This document shows positions 43,271 through 56,262 of a stretch of 64,000 nucleotides of DNA, in pieces. The notes under the pieces were generated by a model. The model had not been told where the DNA came from. It saw nothing but the letters and a program-made list of their open reading frames with translations, and did no database searches. Every line of letters begins with the position of its first letter. Within the stretch, counting starts at the first letter, position 1. Source of the stretch: Halicephalobus mephisto (Eukaryota; Nematoda; Chromadorea; Rhabditida; Panagrolaimidae); NCBI GenBank assembly GCA_009193035.1, contig SWDT01000015.1, positions 1 to 64,000 of the forward strand. Direction: 5' to 3'. Made by a program: the position numbers and the translations under genes.

Positions 43271-46200
43271 CCTGTAAAAACTTCAATTTAATTTCTATAT
43301 CATTTGGAACCACGGACTTGTATCGATATAGACGCAAAAAATTCAAGTATAAATTTAACAAAAGTATAAACAAAATTGCTGGAGAGGAAAAAGGCTCAAT
43401 GTTGTCATTAGAAATTAAGAGAATTAACTATAACAATTTGAATTCAATTTATACAAATTGCAGTCCAATTCTATGGCTCACGTCAAAATGCCAAGAATTG
43501 AAATTGCCAGCTAATTAAAAACATTCGTTTATCTATTTGTCCTTAAAACACGTAAGAAGATTATATCGCTAGAAAACAATGATCTTGACTTAATCGACGT
43601 CTGGTCAATCTACATCCTTTTTAAAATCAATTCTTAGGTTTAGCCTCAAGCTCCATTGATTCCTCAAAGAAAAGCTGTCGATTCCTTAAAACACGACAAG
43701 TCAAACAAAAAGTTTCTTCGGGCGATGAAGACAATCAAACTACTTTTTGTTGTTATAAAAAGGTCCGATTTCTTGTTTCGCGCCCCCAGAAATAGGGTAA
43801 ATAATACCGAGGTAAAAATTTTAAAAAAAGAAAACAAGAGTAAAAATTAAACAAGCAACTGGAATACTATTGCTTTTTCCAAGTGAAAATAACCAGCAAG
43901 AGTACAACTCTCATGATTTTTTGCTTATCAACATCGCCGAAAATCATGCTCAGCGAGGCTAGAAAGATAAAATGTAATACTCAAAAAAAGAACGAGAGCA
44001 TTGCAACTACATGGAATGTCATTTATTCCTGTCTGCGACAAAATAAACAGGCTGACTGCCTCGTGATTAACAGTTTATCGGAAAGCCACGTAAACCAAAG
44101 AAATTACTCTTTAAAATGAATAAAAGGTCTTTCCAATCGCTTTCAGTCAAGTTCAATGTTCCATAACTTTTAACAGAATGAATGGAATCCTAAAGGAGGA
44201 ACACGTTTTGAATGACCTTGAGGTGAATTTACTCTATTCAACTGAAAACAGGTCCACATCACCTCACAAATTTGAATTGACAGACATGTTTTAATCATGT
44301 TAACCGCTCCAAGAACATTCAGAGATCGGGAAATGCCTAGTACTCTGTAAAAAGCTAAATAAAAGGTCTTTACACGAATTCAGATCAACTGCTACTGATA
44401 CAGAATGAGGCCGTGGAAATTCAACAAGTGCAGCCCGAATTAATGCAAAAATTCGTTCCCCAATTAAAGAGCAAATCAATTACAGATTGGTAATTTGCTC
44501 TTCGGTAAATCCCCATCACGTCTATTTTTATAAATATCAAAAAGTCGTAAAAGGACAACGTGAAAAGATCCATGTGAGTTTTAATAGACGGCGCCAAGTC
44601 TTGTTTTGACAAGAGTTCGAATTCCAGTAGAGGCGCCTGGAATCAATAAAAATATTTTTCTAGACAATTCAGGTGGCCTCTCATCATATGGTTTAAGTAA
44701 CGAGCATAAATGGAAAAGTACCAAATAAATTTCCTGCCCTCATAGGAGACTTTCAAAAAAAGAAAAGGTATTCTTTTCTGGTTATAAAAGACCACGTGGA
44801 AAACATTTCTGTAAACAAGCAATTGGAAAGCAACATGTTTTCTAATCCCTCATATATAACCTCAGAAAAGCATGGTGAATCTGTTTCATAACATCTAAAA
44901 GAAAATATCAAAATATTCCACTATTTCAACAGATTGAAAACAAAAACTGTTTTCCAAGGGGCTTACAATCTGTCGGATACTTTGTCAGAAAGAATCCTTA
45001 ATGAAATATTAACGACGCGAGAGTTTGAAAAGTCCGTTTTTGAGAATTGTAAAAATGGACGTTTTCTAAAAAACTTATATTGATGGGTAACATGGAGGAG
45101 TATCAAAACAAGTCTAGTCTTTGATTTCTGTGATTTATTAGGACATTCATAAAAAGTAAAAACAGACAATTATTCAAAAGAAAAGTGAATAATGAAAGTG
45201 TTCTCCCGTACTTAAATAGAATATTATTGAAACGTCCTTATAAAGGTAGTTCCCAAACCCTTCACGTAAGATTATCTGTTAAAGTGTGAGTAAGACTGGA
45301 CAAACAGATGAAAGATAACGAAGCTTGATCAGTTCTGTTAAGGTGAATTTTTCCTGAGCTGGAAAATAAATATGAAACCTTTTCTGGAAAAGCAAATAGC
45401 CTCGAGCTTCAAAAAATGTGGCGATTACGACTTGCCTTTTATTCAAAAAATAAAACTCCTCCCATTTTACAGGCGGTGAGGGAGTCTCTCGAACAGAGAA
45501 GATCCAGGTGACTCAAACAGTGCTGTAAAGCTTGTTTTGATCGAAATTTAGAGTACGTGATTAGAGCCACGCGCCTGAATGTTGACATTTCCAGAGAAAC
45601 GAGAAACTCCCGTTTGCATGCAATTGTTTTACTCGACAGTGCTGGATTTGACTTTTATCCAAGAACTACGTGATAGAATAAACAAAAACTTCATTCTAAT
45701 CGGATCAACTTGAATTTTTTTATTTTTAGTACTATTAGTATATAAAAAGACTTCTAATCAGTAACAGTAAAATTCAATCAAAAGTTTTCCAACTGGAGGT
45801 GATTTGCGTCAATAGAGTAGGCGTTAGACGATAAACTTTATGGGCTTTGATAATGATCAAGTTCCCAATCAAATGGGAGTGCAAGACAGGAAGGTTTGGT
45901 TCCATTGTTCATTATCCTTGTGATGGATCATGAACAGAGAACAAGGACTTTGGACAACTTATCCATGACATTCAAGCTATACTATCTTCTGAAATAAAAT
46001 TCAAAGCTCTTTGTTGTCGATTCGCTGTGGAACTATAACGTGATAAACTATTTTTGGAGAGCGATATCTGTAAGAGGAATTAGTGCTATCAGTTCTCAAA
46101 ATAGTTTTCAGTTTGCGTCCAATTGTTGGGCCATAAAAACTATTTCCAACAGTTTCTAAGGAGTATCTATTTTAGCCCGTAGGAGGGAATTAAAAACAGA

Positions 46201-48393
46201 TTTTCTCTTTGATCAAGCAACAAAGAAAGGATTGTCTAAAACCTAAAGGATTGGGTGTGGCAAGTTTAAACATAGACCAATTGTAGATGTATAAATTCAA
46301 ATCAGTCAAAAAAGACAAATTATTATTCATAATTCCCGAATTATCCGTTAAACAAGTTTTCGATTTGGAATTAAAATCATTTTCAACTACATTACTCAGT
46401 TTTGTCAGATGGTTCTCATCCAAACCTTAAATAGTTTGTTTTCCCAAATAGACTTTAAATAATCACGTGCAACTGGATTTAGCGCAAAAATGAAAACAAC
46501 AGTTTTTAATTTGCTTGAAGATTAAAGTTTGTTTTGAACTCTATTGGAATAAGTACTCTGGGATTTAGAGGGAATGAATAATGGAGTCAAAGTGATTCAA
46601 AAATCAAAAGCCTTCGGACTTCTAATTGCAAACTTTTTTAAGCCAAAAGTAAGAACTTTGGTTAATTTGCAACTCGACGGATTTTGATTAATGCCGTTTG
46701 CTCGAGTGGCTAATCTCCATCGCCTGAGGAGTCTTATCGGGATAAACACAAAGGTCAACTGGACGAGGAACCACTAATAGGAAAATTCGCTGTCCTCTTC
46801 TGAATGAGAATGAACCGGAAATTAAATGAACCTGTTAATCTAGAACGAAAACGTGATTAGAATTTCAATTAAAATTCCTAGGTTCAAATAGGATGATTTG
46901 TATTTTACGTTTTTAATTACCGCCAACTTTTATTCAGACTAAACTTCATCAGGGGAATATTTCATAAAGAAGATTATCTTCTCGGTTGATCCACCATTGT
47001 CTTTACGTGTTCCGTTTTTTCAACCTTTGGTTTTACTTTTTTATTTCCTTTCTAGAGAATAAGTAGTGTGTGAATAGCTCCCGAAAAGCCGTCTTTTATG
47101 AAGAGTAAAGATTTCCCCAGTTGGAGGTTCTTTGATAATTGCCAACTTGGAGAATTCAAAGCAAAGCATAAAATCTTTACAATAAGGTAATTTTAGAAAT
47201 TAAAAATCTTTCTGGAAATTCATAATTGTTCAAAGACGGTAATTTTATTTTTGAGGTTTACGATGTAGTGAAAGAAATTATTTACTGCGTAAAGAACGAA
47301 TCTTAGTTTTATAACCTCAACTGAGTTGAGGCAGTTTGAATTCACGTGAAAAAATTAACGTAAATTTGACAGTAAAATAAAAGTAAATACTTCGATCGAA
47401 GGTCACCAAATTCGCGTGATTATGAATTCGAAGATGGTATTCCACTCTACTTGTTCGTGTTGATGCTGCTCAAAAGACGAAAGAACACAAATGTTCTTAA
47501 AAATTAAATGAATGAAACTAGCTAAATGGAGTTGGTAGACGCTTTTAAAAATTGAGCAATCCGTCTTAGAATTGGCTCTTCTGAAAACTACTTAAAATGT
47601 CAGACCCATCTACACGCATGTTTCAAGTTCTTCCAATTGATTTTCTGGAAAAGTAAATGACAAATTAGGGAAAACTTGTCAGCAAGGAATACATTTGACT
47701 CATTATCCTTTTTTGACTGCACTTGTCCGGAATATTCGAGACAAGTGCAATTACTGTACCATTTCTTTTTTAAAGAGTCATACAAGCAGCAAGTACTCAG
47801 ATTTGTTGACTCGTTGATGTCATGGATCAGTAAACACAAAACGACGTGGACTTGATGTTGATGACTCATTCTACAACCAGAGAATGACTCTCAAGGACAA
47901 TAAGTTCATCGGGGTTTTTGTCATAAGAAATGACTATTACCAAGTCTTGCTGATGAAATCACAGGGGTTTAGCATAAAAGGGTTCAGAAGTTTAATCAAA
48001 ATTGTATTTTGTAAGATAATATTTGCAAAACTTCCGTTTCAGTTCCAAATTGCTTCCCGTTTTTCTTGGTGTTTTAAATAACGAAAATTTATATCAAAAA
48101 TGCAAATAAATCCTTTCCCTTTCTAAACTTTGCTTCTGATGGTAAATATCCAAAATGGATTCAAAAAAATTAAATGCATTTGGTCATAAACGAGAAAAGC
48201 TCAAAGGATGGAAATGATTCAAGGCAAACATTGTCACTATCGTCGACAACTCGTTTCTTGATCATTTTTATATTTTCCCAAAAAGCTTCTATGTGGTGGA
48301 GTGAATCCGGTCCTTCTTTTGTCAGAATTCAGCCACTGTGAAAATCCGAAACTTGTCCATATTTCCTATTTTCGATAAACGTGAAAAAGAGAA
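43271..48393. other. Gene-free block of about 5 kb
   Basis: No coding gene could be assembled on either strand; frames are short and lysine-rich or low-complexity. TATA-like TTATAAAAG or TTATAAAG motifs recur near 43756, 44779 and 45238. A perfect 10-bp inverted repeat lies at 47718-47749. It may contain regulatory DNA of the Dispatched-like gene or a noncoding transcript; neither is shown by the sequence. Confidence 0.45.
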
Positions 48394-51300
48394 ATGATTT
48401 GCCGGGTCAAGAGAAAAGTCAACAACTTTGCTGAGAATATTTCTTCAACGTAATTTTTGCTTCATCCTTAAAATTAGTCAAGTTGTTTTTAGATATACTG
48501 ATTTTCTCCTTTCATCTCCATTCATTGTACTTTTTTCTTATTTTATAATTACTGGGTTCCTTTCATTCTGGGTTTTCTATTACCACTCTAGTGATATCAG
48601 TTTTGACCCACGAAAGGGGTTCGAGACTCGTGGAAGTCTTCTGTCGGAAACTAGGCTAACTCTCCAGCATCTGATTGACTCGGCTGCTTCCTCCACCGAG
48701 ATCATCTTCGGAAGAACCACTAGGCCCAAAAGGGCCATTGAGATTACTGATCCTCCAATTAGTTCATCGACGGATCAACCTCCTCCCAATTCATTCACTA
48801 TCAACTATGACGACTACGGAGTCGACGAAGAAGAGGATGAAGACAGAGAAATTTCTCCTTGTGAGCAATTCTACGCTTTGGGAAGACCTAAACTTCCCTA
48901 CAATTCTATTGATTTCCTGGGAAAAGCTGTCTTCGAAATTTCGGACTTTGACACTCTGTTCAAATTGGAAACTATCAAAAAACTCTGCGAACTTGATCCG
49001 GCTATAACTCGAGTTCTCAGAAGAACAAAAAAGAGAGATTTTGTCTCGAAAATCCCGTTCAGCTTCCATCTCCCTTACTACACCTGGTGTACCAACATGA
49101 GTTTCATCAAGACCTGTGATGACTTAAAGCAAGAAAATGTCGACAGTTTCAAGGAGCTTGTCATATCTTGTCTGGAGCCCAACTCTACAGACGAAAACTG
49201 TCAGACCAATATCGCTCATCAACTGATGAATTACATCTTTCAGAGACCAGAACATCCCGGGAAGATCCCAGAAGGACCAGTTTTTATCGGCGCTGTTATT
49301 AGAGTCTACAATAATTTTATGGTTTCCGCCTCTCCTGAAGCGAGATTTGAGTTTTATTCTACTTTGTTTAAAGAACTAGCTGCAGTTTACTCAAATGACC
49401 AGATCATCAAACTCAAAGGACTCGGGTTTTTTGGTAAAGAAATCCTTTTTCAAAATGACTTATTGGATGACATCAAAATTGGAGTCTTAGCGGTTGTTGC
49501 AGTTGTCTGCGGGATTCTAGTCTACACTAGATCTCCATTGTTTACAGTTATTGTTTTTCTCGGTATGATTACAGCAGTAGGAACTAGTTTTTATATTTAC
49601 GCTTGTATTCTGGAGATCCAATTCTTCCCTTTCATCAACTTCCTGGTTATTGTGATCGCCATAGCTGTCGGAACAGATGACGCCTTCTTGTTGAGTTATC
49701 AGTTTGAGAAACACAAAAAGGATTTAAAATTCAAAAATGCCAAAATGATGAAAATTGATCCAGAACTTCTTCCTCCTCCTTTGAAACATGGGTATTCCTA
49801 CAATTTTGACAATGGAGGTGACATCAAAGTTGAAACGATTTTGAAGGTAAACAAAACAACATGATAACAGATGATTTAAATAAATTATGCAAATTTAGTC
49901 TCGTAATGAAGTCATCCAAAGAGCCCTTAAGCTGGCTCTTGATCACGCGGCTTCGGCCATGTTCGTGACTTCAGTGACCACTGCCGCTGCTTTTTTAACA
50001 AATTATTTTTCCAACATCGTCATCTTGAGGTTCTTTTTTTCTAATACATTCTAATAATGACCTGTTTCAGATGCTTTGGGATATTCGCAGCAATCACTAT
50101 CCTAGTAAATTATCTTTTTGTAATCACTGGCTTACCTGCAGCCATACTTCTTCTGAGTCACCACAAGTTCTTCAAAGATAGTGTACAAATGAAACTACAA
50201 CACGCGGTATTTATGACAATAAAGACCTGCGGTGGACTTCTTAAAGACTGGTATATTTACAAATTGCCCATATTCGTCTACAAGATCCACAAATTTATCA
50301 TCTTTATTTCATCTTTTTTCTTCTTCGTTTCAGTTTACATTGTTGCTGTAAATCCAGGAATTAGATTGCCTAAGAACAATGCTCTTCAGGTAGTGGTTTT
50401 TACAATAATTCGATAAGGAGTTGTTGAAATTTGTTTAGCTCCTCCGAAGTGATCACCCGTTCGAATGGTTCGATGAAAACGAAAGTCGATTGTTCAATTT
50501 TAGCGCCAATCGATTTTACAAGTTGAACATTTTTGCTCTATGGGGAGTACAACCAATTAGGTACTTGATTTTATAGGATATCATCTAATCCCAAATCCTT
50601 CAGAGATGCGAGTCCTATCATAGTTAACAATACTGGAACATTCAGTATCGATCCTGATTTTAGGATTACAAAGAGATCTCTAAAAACTCTTGAAGAACAA
50701 ATCGAAATCTTAAGAAACTCCAAAATAACTTTGCAGTAAGTCCCTACAATATTTCCAATGTCTTATTGTAATTACAGTGAAAACAAAACTAGCTGGGTTT
50801 CAAAGTTCATTTCCTGGACTGATGAATGCGATACCCCCTATTGTTGTTTCCTCAATTCAACGACTTTAGATACTTCTTGTATGAAAACGTTTGCTCGGAA
50901 GACTGCGACGATAACTAGCCGTCCTTCAACCGTACCAATGAGAAGTATTGTGGATAGTCCGATTTTCGAGAAAGAAACAGGCAAATTTCTTGGGTACTTC
51001 TTCCAAGCTCCAAGTACTACCCAATTCAGCAACATCTTTGACGATCTCCAACCTCTCTTTCTTCACTTTGACTACTTGAAAGAGTTTTTATCGGAAATCA
51101 ATGACATTAAACCTCCGATGATCCTCAGCAACCCGGATACAACTAATCTCTTCGATTTGCTAAATTCACTGCTGAATGGCACTCTTATATCTGTTGTGAT
51201 TTCGATCGGCGTCTCAGCCATCGTTGTCATCCTGTCAACTATGAGACCATTACTAACCCTGGCAGCAATAGTTTCTATCGGATTCGCGATAATCTCCATA

Positions 51301-51704
51301 ACCGCGACTTTGTTATTTCTCGGGTGGACCATCAATGTCGTCGAAGCCACGATACTAGTTATTTCTATCGGACTGTGTTTTGACTACATTCTGCATCTTG
51401 CTGTGGCCTACAAACTGGCTGAGGACTTGATCGTTACTGAACGAATACGGTAAGCAAACTTTTAATTCCCCCAAAATGCTTGATTTCTAGACAAGCCAAT
51501 GAAGCCTGTGGAATTCCCATAGCGCTAGCAGCTCTAACCAACGTTGTGGCCGGCAGCATCTTGTTATTCTCCAAAACGCAATCTTTTTACGAAATCGGGA
51601 TATTTCTAATCGTCATGGCAATAATCAGCTTTGTAATCGCCCATTTCACCTTCGTGTCCTTGATTTTTCTTTTCAGTAGTTTTGTAAAAAGTGGAAAAGT
51701 TTAA
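48394..51704 (+). CDS. Dispatched-like RND transmembrane protein
   Basis: Eight exons (48394-48449, 48493-49846, 49899-50029, 50071-50389, 50439-50560, 50604-50735, 50778-51449, 51491-51704) join in phase and encode 999 residues. Introns are 41-52 nt. Layout is that of Dispatched/Patched-type RND proteins: first TM (PFIVLFSYFIITGFLSFWVF), large extracellular loop with CEQFYALGRPKLPYNS and several cysteines, a sterol-sensing-like five-TM block with AVGTDDAFLL near residue 413, then LALDHAASAMFVTSVTTAAAF, a second extracellular loop (CDTPYCCFLN) and a second TM block with GLCFDYILHLAVAY near 902. The GTDD and the intramembrane aspartate fit proton-coupled RND transport. Dispatched releases lipid-modified Hedgehog in flies and vertebrates; in C. 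elegans the relative CHE-14 acts in apical secretion of epidermis and glia. Which of the worm members this is remains open. The first exon rests on phase and a 43-nt intron. Confidence 0.85.
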
Positions 51705-51789
51705 TATATTCCTAAAGAAGCAATTTTTATTCATAAAAAATAACTGAATTTCGCATATGAACTTTTCAGTTTTTAATTTACCAAGTATT

Positions 51790-52270
51790 TTCTACATTCT
51801 CTGCTTAAGGAACTGTACTGTAAGGTCCCTTTGACAAAATTGAAAATAATTTGATGAATGCAAAAACCTTGACAATTACTACACTAATGGAGCAAGTGAA
51901 ATATAGTACTGGCAAGATCCATCAGTACTTAGTTTTTTATTCCTTTTTGAAACCGAAATACCAGATGATGGCAGCAACGACGAATGTTACAACAATCACT
52001 CCCACAACTTCCTCAAATCATCTTCAAGACCCTTCCAATAAAGAATTAATCACAAACCCCGACAAATATAGCAATATCATATATTTGTTGGTGACGGCGA
52101 TTATTACAAGCTAGTTGGGTCATCTTTAAGTTGACTGTTGACAAAATTACCAAAATCAACTACCTGCGTAATTCCCAATTCCATGCAACTGTCAACTGGC
52201 TTCTGTATGATGAATCGGGTAGACCAACTTTGTCAAAAACCGTTTCCATCATGAAATTCACCTTTATTTT
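51790..52270 (-). pseudogene. Degenerate copy of the adjacent small membrane protein gene
   Basis: Aligned on the minus strand with 52397-52870, this stretch has the same start region (ATG..IAIFVG then GTTTGTGATTAATT donor), a second exon beginning EVVGVIVVTFVVAAIIWYFG, and then a stop, with a further stop where the intact copy has a tryptophan codon. The copies are clearly related but strongly diverged. Confidence 0.5.
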
Positions 52271-52396
52271 GCTCCTTATGACACAGCATCAGATGAAAGT
52301 CTTGCAAAACCTGTCCAATACCGTATTACATAATTATAGTTCATATTCGTAAAGATACTTGATTTTCACATGGAAATTTCTTCAACTTTTAATTTA

Positions 52397-52733
52397 TCAA
52401 GGATTGTCTATTTGAGAAGCTTTTTGGTAAGGTTCTCTTTCACAGATTGATAACAGAGTGGTAAATATAAAAATCTCACCAATTATTCCACCAATGAAAA
52501 GAACAAAACATAGTATTGTCCGGACCCACCAGTATTGATTTTCTAATTCGTTCTGCAGACCGCTATGAGTTTTGTAGGTGATGACAAGGAAAAATATAAA
52601 GAAATATACCGTTACCAATGCCTAAAATCATTCCTAACTTCCTTCAAATAAACAATTAATCACAAACCGAAACAAATGCAGCAATTGAAATGAGTTTTTT
52701 ATGATAACGAATAATGGTATCTGTTAAACTCAT
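52397..52733 (-). CDS. Small two-TM membrane protein
   Basis: Two exons on the minus strand (52733-52668, 52621-52397) joined across a 46-nt intron give 96 residues. Exon 2 has two hydrophobic helices (VTVYFFIFFLVITY and TILCFVLFIGGIIGEIFIFTTLL) separated by a polar loop QNELENQYWW. A degenerate paralogue lies 130 bp downstream. Homology between the two extends upstream of the ATG, so a further 5' exon may exist, but the frame there is broken by a TAG in this copy. No family recognised. Confidence 0.5.
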
Positions 52734-52899
52734 CTTTAGATTGAATATCGAGCAATTGATTGAAATTAATCACTTGCGCTGCTTCCGATTTCTTGCAATT
52801 GTCAAGTGTCTTGTGCGGCCGAACTATCCCAACTTTGTCAATAGTGTCTTTTATTTTCCAATGACTTTTTGTTTCTTTCTTTATAATGTGGTTATTTAA

Positions 52900-53549
52900 T
52901 CATCAAAATTCAGGAAGCCATATATCGTAGTTGGTCAGACATAAAGAAACCATAGAAAATTATTTTTAGAACTGTTCTCACATCTGGTCTTTCGTTGTGT
53001 TATTTTACAAAGTAAATTTTTGAAAAACAACGTTAGTTCAACTTTATTGATGTCGTAATTCCTTTTCGGGCACATCAGAACAATTTTTCTTCTTGTACAT
53101 TTTTTAATTGTTTCATATTTTTAGCATTTGTGTGTGAGATTCATTTTCTAAAAGTAATCAAAAATAAAGTCAATTTATTCAATTTTAATCAAAAATGAAG
53201 ACACTTCCGAATAGTCCTCAACCTAAGTTTTATCCATGGTATGAATTAAGTCAAATTGTCATTTCTCTTTTAAAAACAAGAAATTAAGAGATGATATTCG
53301 AAAAGAACATGAGTACTTGTGTAATTATCCATTTCACAATGAAATTATAGACCACAAATTTGATATGACAGAAACGATGACAGAAATGATAACAGAAAAA
53401 CAAACTTCAAAGTCCGGCCAAATGGCGAAAGTAACATGTATCCATGGAGATTGCTTGTCTGTCCATTGACGGCTTACCTCTGTGGCTGCTATTTCTCTGC
53501 TGTCATGTCTTTGGGACCAACCTGACTTCAACTCGTTCCTTTTTCAAAA
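52900..53549. other. Intergenic with possible lost exons
   Basis: A 16-codon start (from ATG at about 53194) and a 60-codon open stretch (KLRDDIRKEHEYLCNYPFH) after ACAAG near 53281 look like two exons, but every splice combination tried creates a stop. It is left unassigned as a possible relic upstream of cfap-36. Confidence 0.3.
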
Positions 53550-55216
53550 ATGTTCCGCAAAAGATCCAAATCACTTCCGAGGAAGCCTTCGGAAAAGGCC
53601 ATCTTCAAGAAATTCCTCGATTTTCTCCAATCTACAATGTGGCAACTTCCAACGAACATGTTCATTGAGCAAAACAGCATAGGTTGGTTTGTTTTTAAAA
53701 ACATGACATGATGAAACATTTTAGTATTTGACCGAGACCAACTGGAGCCGACTCTCTTCAAGTCGATCCACAGTCAATTTGCCCAAATCGTGGATTCTCT
53801 CATCAACGCTCATTGTGAAGACGCCAAGATTACCCCTAAAGAATTAGTCGATGCATTAAAGTCTATCGACAAAAGCAAAAAATTGAGTTTCAAAGAGCGT
53901 GTCCTCTTGGAGCCCGTCGTTGCCGCTCAGGACTTCAACGTCTTTGTCCCGATGATGATGAGGAAAAACGTTGAACTCCAACTCCAAGCACTGAAGCTGA
54001 TGCAGGTTAGTCCTCTGTTATTAAAAAAATAAACCTATTTCAAATACTTGCAGCACATGACAGGGATAATTCCCACGGCAATGACTTTCGGCGAGGAAGA
54101 TGCAGCCGTCTGGAATATGCTCCAAGAAGAGGATGAATGTGAAAGATTCATCCTCATCTCCGTCATTAGAAAATCAAGGGAAGATTGTGCCAATGGTGGA
54201 AGTAATTATTGGGGAGATCTCGATACGAATATGAAGGGCAAGACTGAAGAGGAAGCGAAGATTCTGAAATCTATTCAAGAACATCATCAGCAAGGCATTG
54301 ATGACGCTATTCTTAAGGTTAGTTTAATTTTAACTTTTCGTTGAAATGATTGTCATTTTAGAATCTTGAAACAGGACTTCAATCGTTGATTCTGAAGAAC
54401 CAATCACACACGAATGAATCAGAGAAAGTAAAAGCAACCGAGTCATCAGCTCCTTCTGTTCCACCAAAGTCTCCGCCAAAGGATAAGGACAAAGCCGAAA
54501 AGCCGTCAACTTCATCCAACTCCAAACCACCTCCCAAGGAAAAACCAACGACTTCTGATTCCAGACCTACTAGATCCTCTTCTTCAAATAGACCTGGAAC
54601 AGCAAAGAAGTCGACTCCTTCAACGGTAGTAACTGAGGTTCCAGAAAAACCTCCAACTAGGAAAGGAGAGGAAAGGAAAAAGCCAATCGATGGAGGAAAA
54701 ACCGTTTTAGTCCCGGGTCCTTCGGGTAAAGCCGAACCGGACCCTACTGCTGCTTCCGGCATACCATCGCCTACTAGTAAATCCAAGGGAAGCAAGACAA
54801 GTTCTCCAGTAAGTTTCTGTTCAATTGTACACACCCAATCGAATAAAAATTCAGAATCCAGCTATATCACCTACAGGAGTCTTTGACTACCGATCCCTTT
54901 TGAAGGAGAAGAATCAGATCAGTGATGAACAGATCAAAGCCAGAGCTGCTTACCTGAGGCAGCAACGAGACAAACTCCTCGAGTTGAAACGAGCTGAACA
55001 ACAGAAACATCTCCAGGTTTGGTTCAATTATCTTCAAAGCTTTTATATCAACAACGAGTTCAGGAGCAAGCAGAAAAGGAGGCCTTAGAGCGTCCGAAGA
55101 CTGCACAGGCCGCGAGAGCCGCTCTATCTCAATCTGAATCCAACTTACAAACCAGAAAAGCAATTGCTTCGAAGCTCAAAGCTGAAGTTGTCGATGCCGC
55201 AGAATCCAAAAAGTAA
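53550..55216 (+). CDS. cfap-36: CFAP36 homologue (BART-domain ciliary protein)
   Basis: Six exons (53550-53682, 53725-54005, 54054-54317, 54362-54808, 54855-55016, 55064-55216) join in phase and give 479 residues (human CFAP36 has 342). The N-terminal 140 residues match the BART-like fold: FLDFLQSTMWQLPTNMFIEQ, then VFDRDQLEPTLFKSIHSQFAQ and KITPKELVDALKS. Such domains bind ARL2/ARL3-type GTPases, and CFAP36 binds ARL3 and is found in cilia. A long Lys/Pro/Ser disordered segment follows (exon 4, about residues 215-360), then a coiled coil with AAYLRQQRDKLLELKRAEQQ and a terminal KAIASKLKAEVV, both conserved in the family. The enlarged disordered middle explains the extra length. The last intron is best read as 47 nt ending GAGTTCAG. 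Confidence 0.88.
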
Positions 55217-56262
55217 TCAACCAGCTTTCTTTATTCTCTTTATTCGACTACGTGCTGTCATCGTTTTCCAATTATAACAAATAACGCTAAAATAAATACA
55301 TGGCTTTGATTTTGAATACAATTCAAATATGAAGCTATCGGAACTATGGAAATCTACTTCAATAATTTTCGGTAGATTATAAAAAGAATATAATAATAAT
55401 GATGAAAACAAAGGCATAATCCATATGGTGGTCATAATTTTTATTTATAATTTAATACAAGTGTCGTCAGATAATTATATTTGATAAACAAATTTAATAA
55501 CTGTAAGGGTTGCCTAGATATTTCACAACTACGCTGTTGGGTCCTTAATCGGATTAACTTATTTTTTTAGTAACTAAGTAATGGTGGACATAGCATTGTC
55601 ATTAGCCTTGACAATTGAAAGTTCCTAGATAAAAAAGATTAATGGTGCTTTACTTCCAGCTGAGATTACATCTGACCTTTTTTGCAATTTCATATAATCC
55701 CTCTATTGAATGGATTTATTCTGCAAATCTGGTAATCCAGAAATAAGTATAGCATGTGTGAATACAATTAATGATGCTTTTGATCGCGCAACAAAAGGAT
55801 AAAAATGAGACAATTAGAATAGAAGTCACTACAGACATAATTAAAATTACTCATCACATTTCATCAGCTGTATCTTTCATATCTCAGAGATAATCAGGAT
55901 ACAAATACATTTGTTTAAACTAAATCAAATCTAACAGATACATAATCAGAATTGAATAGATTTGTTGAATCCTCAAGGAAAAGTACGCTTAGTCAAAAAT
56001 AGGGTTCATACGCGGCATGTAGGTAAAGCTATAGTGAATAGAATATATGAGTAGAGGGATAAATCAAATAAGACAGAGGGTTTAGGATCTTTTTCCATAT
56101 TTTGCTATGAGCTACTAGGTATTAAAGATAACCATTCTCTGGAGGATATGTTAGTTCTCGTGTTATCTTGAATTCATCAGTCCCAATAAGATTGATGAAG
56201 TTCAATATAGTAGTGTCGTAAATTTGTACTAGATTTGAAATTAAAGTCATTTGTATCTTGTT
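55217..56262. other. Intergenic, AT-rich
   Basis: No gene seen between cfap-36 and the SL1-bearing element. Confidence 0.4.

Noticed and set aside
44583..44638. GGCGCC-framed sequence with GAGTTCGAATTCC, possibly a tRNA
   Set aside because: The T-arm does not pair and the length between the arms is wrong.
46692..46775. tRNA-like sequence (GCTCGAGTGGCTAA A-box-like)
   Set aside because: No B box (GGTTCGANNCC) or acceptor stem pairing follows.
48450..48477. A 28-nt intron in the Dispatched-like gene
   Set aside because: The acceptor 15 nt further (TGTTTTTAG, 48492) keeps phase and gives the usual 43 nt.
53444..53682. Plus-strand frames overlapping the start of cfap-36
   Set aside because: They are out of frame with the BART domain; the conserved frame begins at 53550.
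54379..54834. 151-codon minus-strand frame
   Set aside because: It is antisense to the Pro/Ser/Lys-rich exon 4 of cfap-36 and of biased composition only because of that.
55017..55039. A 23-nt intron in cfap-36
   Set aside because: The frame could be restored by a 23-nt excision ending TTCAAAG, but using the acceptor GAGTTCAG at 55063 gives a normal 47-nt intron in the same phase.
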